The notes beneath the pieces were generated by a model that saw only the letters and a list, made by a program, of their open reading frames with translations, searched no databases and was not told the DNA's origin. The position numbers and the translations under genes are program-made. From IMG/VR virus record IMGVR_UViG_3300044957_000763, positions 124,001-188,000 of that record: a stretch of 64,000 nt of DNA. One strand, written 5' to 3'. This DNA is from a virus. The first letter of the stretch is position 1, and each line of letters opens with the position of its first letter. Positions 38,578-46,789 of the stretch are shown here, piece by piece.

Positions 38578-41500
38578 ATGTGGTACAGAACTATTGTAGC
38601 TGCAAGAAACGGCGTATATGTTTCAGAATTGAATTTACCAATCAATGAAACACTGCACGCAATTCTTGAGGATTTGAGGTCACAAGGATTTAAGGCCTTG
38701 GTGGTCGGCGGTGCTGTGCGAGACGCGGTGATGGGTGTGGTGCCCAAAGACATTGATGTTGAGGTTTATGGAGCAGACTATGACACTTTACACACAACAC
38801 TCACCAAATACGGTCGCGCCGACGTAGTTGGTAAAAGTTTTGGTGTGTTGAAGTTGCGCACGCCCGATGGTCAAGATTATGACTTTAGCGTTCCTCGGCG
38901 TGACAGTAAAACAGGAGATGGGCATACAGGGTTTAAAATTACTGTAGACCATACAATGACACCAGAGCAAGCGGCAGCCCGCCGCGATTTCACCATGAAT
39001 TGTTTTTCTGGAGAAACGAAAATATTGACCAAATCAGGACCGAAATCATTAATGGAATTATGTGGTCAACAATGTGAGGTGTTAGACGGAAACGGTGAGT
39101 GGACACACGCAGATGTTAGGTCGTTTGGTGTTCAAAAATTGTTAAAATTGACTGTTACCAGAAATAGAATTGTCAAAACGATTTATGCAACTCCAAATCA
39201 CAGATGGTTTATCAAGAATAAACACACATATGTTTTTGACCGCGAAAGAACGACTGAGAATTTGCGGTGCGGTCACATGCTTCCGTCTGTGTATCCAATT
39301 ATTCAATCTACACAATTAGACAATGAGTCTATTTGTAGGGGGTTTGTATTTGGTGACGGCAACATTGTTGTTTTTGACAGCGGGAATGCGGTGAGCATTG
39401 CTAATTTTTGCGGTGAAAAAGACTCACATTTATTACCTTTATTTGAAAAACTGGACATGGGTCGACCCCCTCATGATATCCCATCGGGCAAGCGCATCTC
39501 TTCTCTTCCGCCAAATTGGAAGTTAGAAACTCCAGAATTTTCTGAATCATATGAATATCTACTTGGGTGGTTGTCTGGTTATTTTGCCGCTGATGGTTGT
39601 GTAGACTCTAAGGGATGTCCTGTGTTGAGTTCTTGCAATAGGGAAAATCTTGAATATGTAGAGCAACTTTGCAGATGTGTTGGTATCGGTACATATCAAA
39701 TCAGTCAATGTAAAATTGGTTCTGGGTACAATTCAAAAAGTGAATGTTGGTCTTTGGGCTTTGTGCGCAAAACTTTGTTTTCTGATTTTTTTATTATTCC
39801 AGAGCACAGAAAAAGATTTAACTCTGCAACCAATAGTCGGAATCGAACTGCATGGAAGGTTGTTAGTGTTGATGATTCAGATAGGATTGAAGAGGTTTAT
39901 TGTGCTGTAGTGCCGACCACTCATACATTTTGCCTAGATGGCAATTTGTTGACATCAAATTGTCTTGCGTATGACCCGTTGACGTCTGAGATACATGACT
40001 ACTATGGTGGAATTGAGGACTTGGAGAACGGTGTGTTGCGCGCCACCACAGAGGCATTTAAGGAAGACCCTTTGCGTGTATTGCGCGGCATGCAATTCGC
40101 TGCCAGATACGGTATGCGTCTAGACCCTGACACTGCAAAGATGTGCAGGGAAATAGTCGATGCGCATGACGAGTTGGCAACTGAGCGCATTGCAGAAGAA
40201 TGGATGAAACTTGCCATTAAGGGAAAACAACCAGGAACCGCACTCGAATACTTGGCAGACACTGGATGGCTAAAGCATTATCCAGAGCTTGAGGCCATGT
40301 TCGATGTGCCCCAAGACCCAGAATGGCACCCGGAAGGCTGGGAGCACTTCGATGCACCAGAACACAAAAGAAACCTATATACCAAAGAAGACCAAAATGT
40401 ATCTCACTGGCAAGACGTTATTGGTTTTCGGGGCGACGCACCAAGCGGTAGTAAAATGGTCTCGACACCTTATAAGTCCACAAATCCAGAACGCCAGCAT
40501 GAGAACAGCCCAGAACCACACATTTATGTCACTATGGATGTTCCTATTGACAGCTATTGGAGATATGTGTACGAACAAGACAGAATTGATGCCAAACCTA
40601 TAGCCAACCTTGCTGTTAGACACTTAATGTCTCAATATGGTGGTGCCGAACTTAATGGCAAGACCCACTATCGTATGATTGGTTCATTGAAAGCCAGTCC
40701 AGCAGTGTATTGTCATGCCGAACGACAAGGTGACCATGTTGAATTGACCGTTGGGCTTCATAGTGAGTTGTCTAAGGAGTTGTTAGACCGTGGATGCCCA
40801 CTTCATGTTTATGTGAAAATGGGCGATGTAGCCACGCATACTGCACACGTGATGGATGCAGCCGCTGCAGTTGCAGAGCGAGACGGACTGATTGGTGATG
40901 ACAGGGCAACATTAGTACTTGCCGCTATGGTGCATGATATTGCCAAGCCACAGACCACAGAAATCCAGCAACGCGCCGGCAGGGGTATGTCTGTAACTTC
41001 GATTGGTCACGAAAAGGCCGGAGAACCAATTGCTGTAGACCTACTCAAAAGAATGGGCATTAAGAAGTCAATCAGGGATAAGGTTGGTCCAATGGTGGCA
41101 CGTCATTTGGCGCATGTTACCACGACCCCAACTAAGTCTAATGTGCGCAAGCTGGCTCGTGATATCGCACCAGCCAGCATTGAAGAACTTGCCAAGTTGA
41201 TTGAGGCCGACCATTCTGGTAGGCCACCATTGCCACAAGAGTTACCTCGTCAAGCCCAGGATATGTTGGATATTGCTAGAAAAGACGGTGTAGCCAACGG
41301 CAAGCCCGCACCAATTGTGCAAGGCAAGCATGTTCTGCCATATTACGGTGGCGCGTCAGGGAAACATATTGGTGAAGCGGTACAGGAAGCATATCGTGCA
41401 TACTTAAATGGTGCCTATGACAACTTTGAAGGTGGACAACAGTGGTTGAGCAATTATTTACAGTCTCGAGCCTCTATGCTTAGAGGTTCAGATGTTATAG

Positions 41501-41646
41501 CACTTGGTGTTAAACCCGGTCCAGTGATTGGTCAAATACTCAACGAGGCATGGCAAATGCAGATTGTGGGCACGTTCACGAGTCGTGAGGATGCTCTTGC
41601 TTGGCTGTCGAATCGAGTGAATTCTGACGCCACGTTAACGCAGTAG
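38578..41646 (+). CDS. cca: CCA-adding tRNA nucleotidyltransferase with intein
   Basis: 1,022 residues before splicing, about 702 after. The extein starts MWYRTIVAA and has the class II nucleotidyltransferase signature: ALVVGGAVRDAVMG (residues ~38-51), DIDVEVYG with the catalytic DxD, and RRDFTMN continuing after the intein as CLAYDPLTSEIHDYYGG. The arm EDPLRVLRGMQFAARYG follows, and an HD-type domain (VLAAMVHDIAKP, ~780) lies toward the C-terminus. The enzyme builds or repairs the CCA end of tRNAs. Several tRNAs in this window do not encode CCA, so the phage gene has clear work to do. A second domain between arm and HD is unrecognised. Confidence 0.88.
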   Translation: MWYRTIVAARNGVYVSELNLPINETLHAILEDLRSQGFKALVVGGAVRDAVMGVVPKDIDVEVYGADYDTLHTTLTKYGRADVVGKSFGVLKLRTPDGQDYDFSVPRRDSKTGDGHTGFKITVDHTMTPEQAAARRDFTMNCFSGETKILTKSGPKSLMELCGQQCEVLDGNGEWTHADVRSFGVQKLLKLTVTRNRIVKTIYATPNHRWFIKNKHTYVFDRERTTENLRCGHMLPSVYPIIQSTQLDNESICRGFVFGDGNIVVFDSGNAVSIANFCGEKDSHLLPLFEKLDMGRPPHDIPSGKRISSLPPNWKLETPEFSESYEYLLGWLSGYFAADGCVDSKGCPVLSSCNRENLEYVEQLCRCVGIGTYQISQCKIGSGYNSKSECWSLGFVRKTLFSDFFIIPEHRKRFNSATNSRNRTAWKVVSVDDSDRIEEVYCAVVPTTHTFCLDGNLLTSNCLAYDPLTSEIHDYYGGIEDLENGVLRATTEAFKEDPLRVLRGMQFAARYGMRLDPDTAKMCREIVDAHDELATERIAEEWMKLAIKGKQPGTALEYLADTGWLKHYPELEAMFDVPQDPEWHPEGWEHFDAPEHKRNLYTKEDQNVSHWQDVIGFRGDAPSGSKMVSTPYKSTNPERQHENSPEPHIYVTMDVPIDSYWRYVYEQDRIDAKPIANLAVRHLMSQYGGAELNGKTHYRMIGSLKASPAVYCHAERQGDHVELTVGLHSELSKELLDRGCPLHVYVKMGDVATHTAHVMDAAAAVAERDGLIGDDRATLVLAAMVHDIAKPQTTEIQQRAGRGMSVTSIGHEKAGEPIAVDLLKRMGIKKSIRDKVGPMVARHLAHVTTTPTKSNVRKLARDIAPASIEELAKLIEADHSGRPPLPQELPRQAQDMLDIARKDGVANGKPAPIVQGKHVLPYYGGASGKHIGEAVQEAYRAYLNGAYDNFEGGQQWLSNYLQSRASMLRGSDVIALGVKPGPVIGQILNEAWQMQIVGTFTSREDALAWLSNRVNSDATLTQ
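39001..39960 (+). other. Intein with LAGLIDADG endonuclease, inside cca
   Basis: 320 residues, from CFSGETKILTKSG to ...NLLTSN, followed by Cys of the C-extein. Splice signals: Cys1, block B ATPNHRWF, block F/G VVPTTHTFCLDGN and SN with terminal Asn, then Cys+1. Two dodecapeptide endonuclease motifs are seen: CRGFVFGDGNIV and LLGWLSGYFAADGCV. The insertion splits the RRDFTMN/CLAYDP motif of the nucleotidyltransferase, so the enzyme is inactive until splicing. Confidence 0.92.
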
Positions 41647-41845
41647 CGCCGGCCCAAATTACCTGCAAGACCACTACTGAATATAATTGGTGGAACCACG
41701 CGTCTACTGCAATCATTATTGGTCCAACAATGTTGCACATTTCATAAAATGTGCTTTCTTGTTTGATTTTTCCAGCACGCATGGCAACATAGCTACCGAC
41801 AACAATAAATATTCCTGCCCAACCAAGTACATCAAGTAAATTCAT
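41576..41845 (-). CDS. Small membrane protein (CBU_0592-like)
   Basis: 89 residues with two or three membrane helices (LGWAGIFIVVGSYVAM, FYEMCNIVGPIMIAVDAW, VVVLQVIWAGATAL). The order helix, short basic link, CN.VG helix resembles small CBU_0592-type inner-membrane proteins. Function unknown. CATAAT lies 6 bases before the ATG. The 3' end overlaps the end of cca by 71 bases, convergent. Confidence 0.6.
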   Translation of the reverse strand: MNLLDVLGWAGIFIVVGSYVAMRAGKIKQESTFYEMCNIVGPIMIAVDAWFHQLYSVVVLQVIWAGATALTWRQNSLDSTAKQEHPHDS

Positions 41846-41858
41846 CTATTTATTATGT

Positions 41859-42248
41859 CTATTTGAACTTGATTGATAAGTCAATGCGGCCGGCAACTCC
41901 ATCTTCTCGAGGTGTGCCGTTTACTGAAAACACAGACATGTTCAGATTGAAGTTTGGTCTTGAAAACTGGTATCCAAAACCGTATTTTGAAATCATATTT
42001 GCATTCAGTTCATGACCGCGTGAAAGGTCGTAGTTCATGTTAAGCCCAGGCAAAATACGTATGCCGGTGCCGGCACTGAATCCGCGTAAGTTCCAGTTGT
42101 TTTGTTCGCTAAGTCGAGTTGATGCACGGAGAGTAAACGCATCTTTATATGATGCGTTGTAGTTGATGTCCAGGGTGTTGTCCTTGAATCCTTGGGCCAT
42201 GATTGTACACGTAACGAGTGCTGTGATGATAGTCGCTATAAGTTTCAT
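41859..42248 (-). CDS. Exported beta-rich (outer-membrane-like) protein
   Basis: 129 residues. Signal peptide MKLIATIITALVTCTIMAQG with a likely cut after MAQ. The rest alternates hydrophobic and polar residues in short strands (TLDINYNASYKDAFTLRAS, LNMNYDLSRGHELN, NLNMSVFSVNG) and ends IDLSIKFK, a C-terminal pattern seen in outer-membrane barrels. If so the host is Gram-negative. TATAAA lies 6 bases before the ATG. Role unknown; surface modification or superinfection exclusion are possible. Confidence 0.5.
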   Translation of the reverse strand: MKLIATIITALVTCTIMAQGFKDNTLDINYNASYKDAFTLRASTRLSEQNNWNLRGFSAGTGIRILPGLNMNYDLSRGHELNANMISKYGFGYQFSRPNFNLNMSVFSVNGTPREDGVAGRIDLSIKFK

Positions 42249-42298
42249 GTTATTTTTATACCGCACGCATTGTTGGAATTCATGGTATAATCACGAAT

Positions 42299-42628
42299 GT
42301 GAGTCAAAAAAATAGAATCACTGACTTGGTTGGTACGTTGGATTTCTTTGATTTCGTAACACCGATTGAACCAGCACCGCCATCGCATGATGAGCTTGAG
42401 TCGATATCTAACAATATGGGCATTCAGTGCGCTGCTGCAGTAGTAGAAGACTACTTGTCTTTGTCTGCTAATAGATATGCCTCATGTGGAATTCGTGCCG
42501 GGTGTGTTCTGAAGCTAAAAGACGGTGGTTATCTACTTGTAGGCCACGTTAGCGAGCGCCTTGGCTACATAGATGACGCTCCATTCATAGAATTACACGA
42601 AATCGAGGCTATTGCCTATTTGTATTGA
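42299..42628 (+). CDS. Unknown protein
   Basis: 109 residues from a GTG 7 bases after TATAAT (TGGTATAAT), so probably leaderless with a GTG start. Acidic N-terminal half, beta-rich C-terminal half (CVLKLKDGGYLLVGHVSERLG). Not recognised. Followed after 9 bases by another small gene. Confidence 0.55.
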   Translation: MSQKNRITDLVGTLDFFDFVTPIEPAPPSHDELESISNNMGIQCAAAVVEDYLSLSANRYASCGIRAGCVLKLKDGGYLLVGHVSERLGYIDDAPFIELHEIEAIAYLY

Positions 42629-42637
42629 GGTTACAAA

Positions 42638-42925
42638 ATGCCTGAAGATGTTCCTATTCCAAACTGCAATGATATTCTGGATATGATTATAGCAGTTACT
42701 GCCAAAAACGACACTGAAGCCAATCGTTATCATGATGGCGAAATGTCAAGCGAGTTATATTTGCAAACTTGCCTTGCGCACATGTCTGAGATTACATGGA
42801 TTGTAAGCTGTAATCATTTGTCATCTGGAGACATGAGGTTGATTGATTTTTGGACTCGGCACCGTAATTTTGCCAAATGGAACCTGGTTAAGCCTCGCCC
42901 TGATGGCTATGAATTTTTGGCTTGA
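42638..42925 (+). CDS. Unknown protein
   Basis: 95 residues, mostly helical (DILDMIIAVTAKNDTEANRY, TCLAHMSEITWIVSCNHL). No motif recognised. Its last 38 bases overlap the convergent gene on the - strand. AGGTTACAAA precedes the ATG. Confidence 0.5.
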   Translation: MPEDVPIPNCNDILDMIIAVTAKNDTEANRYHDGEMSSELYLQTCLAHMSEITWIVSCNHLSSGDMRLIDFWTRHRNFAKWNLVKPRPDGYEFLA

Positions 42926-43481
42926 ACTCAGACAAGCTGGCATTAGGATTGAATAGACCAATTTGTTGATTCCGCATGCTTACAATCGCTTGGGCTTTAT
43001 CAATGGTGGTCATCCAGTGGTATTCTGGCGACAAGAAACAACGTTCGACATCAGCGCGAATTCCAAGCCAAACACCAGGCTCTAAGATTTTGATTTGCCC
43101 CTCTTCTGCCATGATAACACATTTCGCCGCGGCAAATGCATCTTGTGCAATATGAGCAATCGACCTTGGGCCTGGGTCTACACCTGTGGTCATGAATTCG
43201 CTGTATCTATTTAGGTCTGATTTAGAACCAGGCTCGTCTTTCTCGCAACTTATCCAACCATGTTCAGTCCATACGACAAACCACCCTTTCTCTGCCGCCT
43301 CAAGTGAACCAGGCCAATAACCAGTCCAAGCCGCTTTGTCCCAATCATGCTCATCGCATTGGCACAACATATATTGCCCAAAGCACTTTGTGCAGATTTG
43401 AACATCACAGTCTTCTTGATGTCTTTCGCCAGGACTGACGCCGCAATCCGGGCATATTGTTTCAGCCCGTAAACCTTCCAT
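42888..43481 (-). CDS. Unknown zinc-ribbon protein
   Basis: About 198 residues starting MEGLRAETICPDCG. Cys pairs CPDC...CDVQICTKC...CQC in the first 45 residues form a probable double zinc site. The rest is a mixed domain with GYWPGSLEAAEKGWFVVWTE. The start is chosen because TGGTATATT ends 6 bases upstream; two in-frame ATGs lie nearby. Unassigned. Confidence 0.5.
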   Translation of the reverse strand: MEGLRAETICPDCGVSPGERHQEDCDVQICTKCFGQYMLCQCDEHDWDKAAWTGYWPGSLEAAEKGWFVVWTEHGWISCEKDEPGSKSDLNRYSEFMTTGVDPGPRSIAHIAQDAFAAAKCVIMAEEGQIKILEPGVWLGIRADVERCFLSPEYHWMTTIDKAQAIVSMRNQQIGLFNPNASLSEFKPKIHSHQGEA

Positions 43482-43614
43482 ACTCATAATATACCACAAT
43501 GTGCCATAATAGGCGCAGGCCTGATGAACAAGCAATTTTACTAGTGTTTTGAACTTGTGTTGAGATTTTTCGAGAAAATTGACGCAGGTGGGAACATTTT
43601 CGACGCAGAATAGG

Positions 43615-43802
43615 TATAATACGACCAGCGGAGCAAATCTGCATCGAGATTAACATGAGCATTCGACTTAAGCGCAATAAACGCAACTACTAGGTATCCC
43701 AGTCTTTCGACAGGGGTGCCTTGCAGTCCTGTCGTTTATACCGAGTCGAATTATCTCCAATTCCCAACTCCATTCAGCGGCAGGAATGCGCATTCGCATT
43801 AT
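43615..43802 (+). other. Promoter and leader of the tRNA-Lys cluster
   Basis: TATAAT at 43615-43620, then a ~180-base leader with a 7-pair hairpin (CGACAGG/CCTGTCG, 43708-43734). A 12-codon frame MSIRLKRNKRNY (43655-43693), rich in Lys and Arg, lies upstream of that hairpin; a leader-peptide role is possible but unproven. Confidence 0.4.
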
Positions 43803-43879
43803 CCGTCGCTAGCTCAATGGTTAGTAGCAATTCCCTCTTAAGGAAAAGGTTCTGGGTTCAAGTCCCAGGCGACGGACCA
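43803..43879 (+). tRNA. tRNA-Lys (CTT)
   Basis: Acceptor CCGTCGC/GCGACGG, anticodon loop CTCTTAA in a TTCC/GGAA stem, T-arm CTGGG-TTCAAGT-CCCAG, encoded CCA. Confidence 0.88.
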
Positions 43880-43883
43880 ATAC

Positions 43884-43955
43884 CCCTCCGTGGCGCAAAG
43901 GCAGCGCAGGTGACTTTTAATTACTTGGTTACAGGTTCGAATCCTGTCGGGGGGA
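43884..43955 (+). tRNA. tRNA-Lys (TTT), CCA not encoded
   Basis: Acceptor CCCTCCG/CGGGGGG, D-arm GCGC-AAAGGCA-GCGC, anticodon arm GGTGA-CTTTTAA-TTACT, T-arm ACAGG-TTCGAAT-CCTGT, A73 followed by CACA. Confidence 0.85.
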
Positions 43956-43963
43956 CACAATTT

Positions 43964-44042
43964 GGCGGCTTAACTCAGTTGGGTCAAGAGTACTCGGCTT
44001 TTAACCGAGGGGTCGTGGGGTCCCAGTCCACAGTCGCCACCA
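43964..44042 (+). tRNA. tRNA-Lys (TTT), odd T-loop
   Basis: Acceptor GGCGGCT/AGTCGCC, anticodon arm CTCGG-CTTTTAA-CCGAG, encoded CCA. The T-loop reads GTCCCAG instead of TTCNANN, so the copy may be impaired. Confidence 0.75.
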
Positions 44043-44043
44043 A

Positions 44044-44955
44044 CTATCTGTACCACTTACTTGCCCCGACAACACCATTGGCCTTGGTTGACATAAGTTT
44101 CTTTAATACTGGCGCATCGTCATCCAACATATTGTGGTCTGCCTCCCAGTGGCAATTACCACACAAGATTAAAATGTTGTTTTTATGGTTGACTCTCCAT
44201 ACTTCTGTGCTTAATGGAAATTCTGGAATTGCAATGATGTGGCAAACCTCGGCGTGTTTTTTATATCCACAGTTTTCACAGCCCTCAATCACCTGGTTTT
44301 TGTATTGTGTTCTTGCTCTGCCTCGGACTTTTGCCCATTGTGCGGAGCGAAAATGGTTTGTAACTAGTGTGTCTTGCAAAGTGGATGAATCGAGCAAGAT
44401 GTTTTCTGATTCAATACATTGCTTACATTTCTTATTTTTGCCGGAGTGTAAATTTGAACACTTTACACAATTTTTTAACGGTTTCTTTAAGAAAGAAGTC
44501 GCCCACTTAGAAGAGCATTTTTTATCACAAAACAATTTCCCGCTTTTGGATTGTTTTAGCGATGTTTTTGTCTTGATAATTGATTTTCCACATGTGCCGC
44601 ACTGGGTTTCTATATATTGTTTTGACAATCTAAGTTTGTTATTGTATGTTGTAGAGCATTTGCGAGAACAGAATGAGTTATTGCATTTTGAGACGTCCTT
44701 GGAACTTTTGACTGCTGGTTCTCCGCAATTTACACACTTGATTAAATGCTTTTTTCTTCCCTTGGATAGTTGCTGGAATTGCGCACAACATTTTGTTGTG
44801 CAGAATGTGTTTCGATTATGTTTGATGTTTGATAACAGGTCGCCCTTTCTTTTATTAACTGTTGCCCCACAACCGATACATGTGATTGGCAACACATCAT
44901 TAGCTCTAAATTTATCTAAAAAATCTCTTGTGAGGTGTTGGTATTGATTCGACAT
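44044..44955 (-). CDS. Zinc-ribbon HNH homing endonuclease
   Basis: 303 residues. Four Cys-pair ribbons in tandem (CIGC...C..KC, CVNC...C..KC, CGTC...C..KC, CVKC...C..C) cover residues ~25-185. A C-terminal HNH domain follows: CENCGYKKHAEVCHIIAI, NHKNNILILCGNCHWEAD. This layout is typical of phage free-standing HNH endonucleases next to tRNAs. The gene ends 2 bases from the third tRNA-Lys. It lies between the tRNA-Lys genes and lysS, so it may have inserted into a tRNA-Lys/LysRS cassette. Confidence 0.85.
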   Translation of the reverse strand: MSNQYQHLTRDFLDKFRANDVLPITCIGCGATVNKRKGDLLSNIKHNRNTFCTTKCCAQFQQLSKGRKKHLIKCVNCGEPAVKSSKDVSKCNNSFCSRKCSTTYNNKLRLSKQYIETQCGTCGKSIIKTKTSLKQSKSGKLFCDKKCSSKWATSFLKKPLKNCVKCSNLHSGKNKKCKQCIESENILLDSSTLQDTLVTNHFRSAQWAKVRGRARTQYKNQVIEGCENCGYKKHAEVCHIIAIPEFPLSTEVWRVNHKNNILILCGNCHWEADHNMLDDDAPVLKKLMSTKANGVVGASKWYR

Positions 44956-45007
44956 AACATGGTATTATATCAAGAACCACTCGATTCCTACTACAATCAC
45001 TAAAATC

Positions 45008-46267
45008 ATGAACTATCTTAGAACTGTTTTTGCATCCGATATGCCCTTTGCGGCAGATAGAGAACTTGGAAACCAAGTCCTTTGTGGGCGAATTACCAAC
45101 GTGCGTAGGCAAGGTGGTGTTTGTTTCATTACAATCCAAGACCACACTGGCAGAACTCAACTATTCGGCCAGCGCAATGTACTTGGTGACCGATATACCG
45201 ACTTCTATCAAATGGGTGTTGGTGACATGGTGTATGCGCTTGGAAACATTGCACGCACTGTAGCCGGCGAACCAAGTCTGTTTGTATCTGACTTTGGAAT
45301 TGGTGGTGTTGCATATGACCGACCACCTCTAGGTCAGGTTACTCCAGACGGTGTTCGGATGAATGCTCTTGAGGACATTGAAGAGTGTCGAAGAAATCGA
45401 CATTTGGATATGATGTCGAATAGCGACACAATGTCGCGATTCGTGTCGCGTTCGCAGTTTATTAGCGACTTGCGTGCCTATCTTCGCGACATGGCCTATT
45501 TAGAAGTCGAGACACCAATTTTGCAAGAACAGGCCACTGGTGCCACTGCGTCTACGTTCAATACGTATCACAACGAAATGAACCAGGATATGCAGTTGCG
45601 AATCGCTCTTGAGATTCACCTCAAGCTATGCATTATGGGTGGATTAGACAGGGTATTTGAACTTGGTCGGGTTTTCAGAAACGAAGGTGTTAGTTCGCGT
45701 CACAATCCAGAGTTTACATTGTTAGAGATGTACGCTGCGTGGACTGGACTTGAGCACATGATGTCAGAAACTGAGCATATCGTCCGAATGGCATATGCTT
45801 CATTTGGCCGTGAATTGCCAGAATTCAGAGTTGCTACAATGGGCTCTCTGGTTGGTGATTCAGAAAATTTGATTGAAGATTTTGACAATCATATTGCACA
45901 CACGTTAGTTGAGCCGACGTTTGTTACAAATCATCCACTAAGCGATTCGCCTTTTGCTCAAGAGGACATTGCAATGCCTGGTACGGCTATGAGGTTTGAA
46001 CTCTATATCAATGGTGTAGAAGTTGCGAATGCCTATCAGGAAATCAATGATGCCGAAGAACAGGCTTCTCGTTTGAGATTGGATGATGGAACATTGGCAC
46101 CAATGGATGCGTATTTTGTCAACGCAATGCGAAATGGCATGCCGCCGACAAGCGGCCTCGGGATTGGTATTGACAGGCTAGTTATGCTTGCATCCAATTC
46201 TGCATCAATTCGTGACATCTTGTTGTTCCCGTCGATGAGAAATACAGGAGGGATTCCTATGTTGTAG
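45008..46267 (+). CDS. lysS: Lysyl-tRNA synthetase, class II
   Basis: 419 residues, shorter than the ~500 of bacterial LysRS; the N-terminal anticodon-binding OB fold is trimmed but present (NVRRQGGVCFITIQDHTG). Class II motifs: motif 1 FLEVETP-like (MAYLEVETPILQEQA), motif 2 VFELGRVFRNEGVSSRHNPEF, motif 3 GLGIGIDRLVML. LysRS-specific LRIALEIHLKLCIMGG and NGVEVANAYQEINDAEEQ are intact. It charges tRNA-Lys with lysine. Three tRNA-Lys genes lie 1 kb upstream, an unusual matched set for a phage. Confidence 0.95.
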   Translation: MNYLRTVFASDMPFAADRELGNQVLCGRITNVRRQGGVCFITIQDHTGRTQLFGQRNVLGDRYTDFYQMGVGDMVYALGNIARTVAGEPSLFVSDFGIGGVAYDRPPLGQVTPDGVRMNALEDIEECRRNRHLDMMSNSDTMSRFVSRSQFISDLRAYLRDMAYLEVETPILQEQATGATASTFNTYHNEMNQDMQLRIALEIHLKLCIMGGLDRVFELGRVFRNEGVSSRHNPEFTLLEMYAAWTGLEHMMSETEHIVRMAYASFGRELPEFRVATMGSLVGDSENLIEDFDNHIAHTLVEPTFVTNHPLSDSPFAQEDIAMPGTAMRFELYINGVEVANAYQEINDAEEQASRLRLDDGTLAPMDAYFVNAMRNGMPPTSGLGIGIDRLVMLASNSASIRDILLFPSMRNTGGIPML

Positions 46268-46352
46268 GATAATAGAGCACCGCCTTGACCTTGATATTGT
46301 GAATTTCGTCACTCTGTGCCAACAGGCACCACGATATCTAAGGAAAAGGAAA

Positions 46353-46787
46353 ATGTCAAAAACACTTAACAAAACAATTACTTCGAAGTTTTATGCCACC
46401 GAAGGTGGCTACGATGAAATGCGTCGCCGCTGGTCGGCAGCGGTGAACGATAAAGAGATTCGCAAGACTCTCACGTCGTCTCACCATGCGCTGTACATCA
46501 TTTTGTCTGGCAAGAATCTTGGCAAGTCATTCACACCGATTACGAACCAAGTCAAGTTAGACAATGGTGCGTATCCATACGGTGGCGCCACTCGCGCACT
46601 GAATGGATTGTGGACTTATGACTGGTCAAAGCGCAAGAATATTGCCAGGTCCGAGGTTTGGTCGATGTTCAAGGACTTGTTGTCCGAGAATGCCGAAGAA
46701 CTCGTTCGCGCATTGGTGCCAACCAAGGTTTCGGCTGGTGATTTCGATTACATTCTTGCGGCCGTGCTGTTTGCGGAGGTCGCATAA
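46353..46787 (+). CDS. Unknown protein
   Basis: 144 residues starting MSKTLNKTITSKFYATEGG after a strong AAGGAAAAGGA Shine-Dalgarno. Helical N-terminal half (YDEMRRRWSAAVNDKEIRK) and a central segment ALYIILSGKNLGKSFTPIT. The pattern resembles unassigned proteins of tailed phages. Its TAA is 2 bases before the next gene, a peptidyl-tRNA-hydrolase-like protein. Confidence 0.6.
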   Translation: MSKTLNKTITSKFYATEGGYDEMRRRWSAAVNDKEIRKTLTSSHHALYIILSGKNLGKSFTPITNQVKLDNGAYPYGGATRALNGLWTYDWSKRKNIARSEVWSMFKDLLSENAEELVRALVPTKVSAGDFDYILAAVLFAEVA

Positions 46788-46789
46788 CC

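Noticed and set aside
44057-44947. + strand frame of about 300 codons opposite the HNH gene
   Set aside because: It is the complement of a protein with clear repeated zinc ribbons and an HNH domain, and its upstream part would run through tRNA genes.
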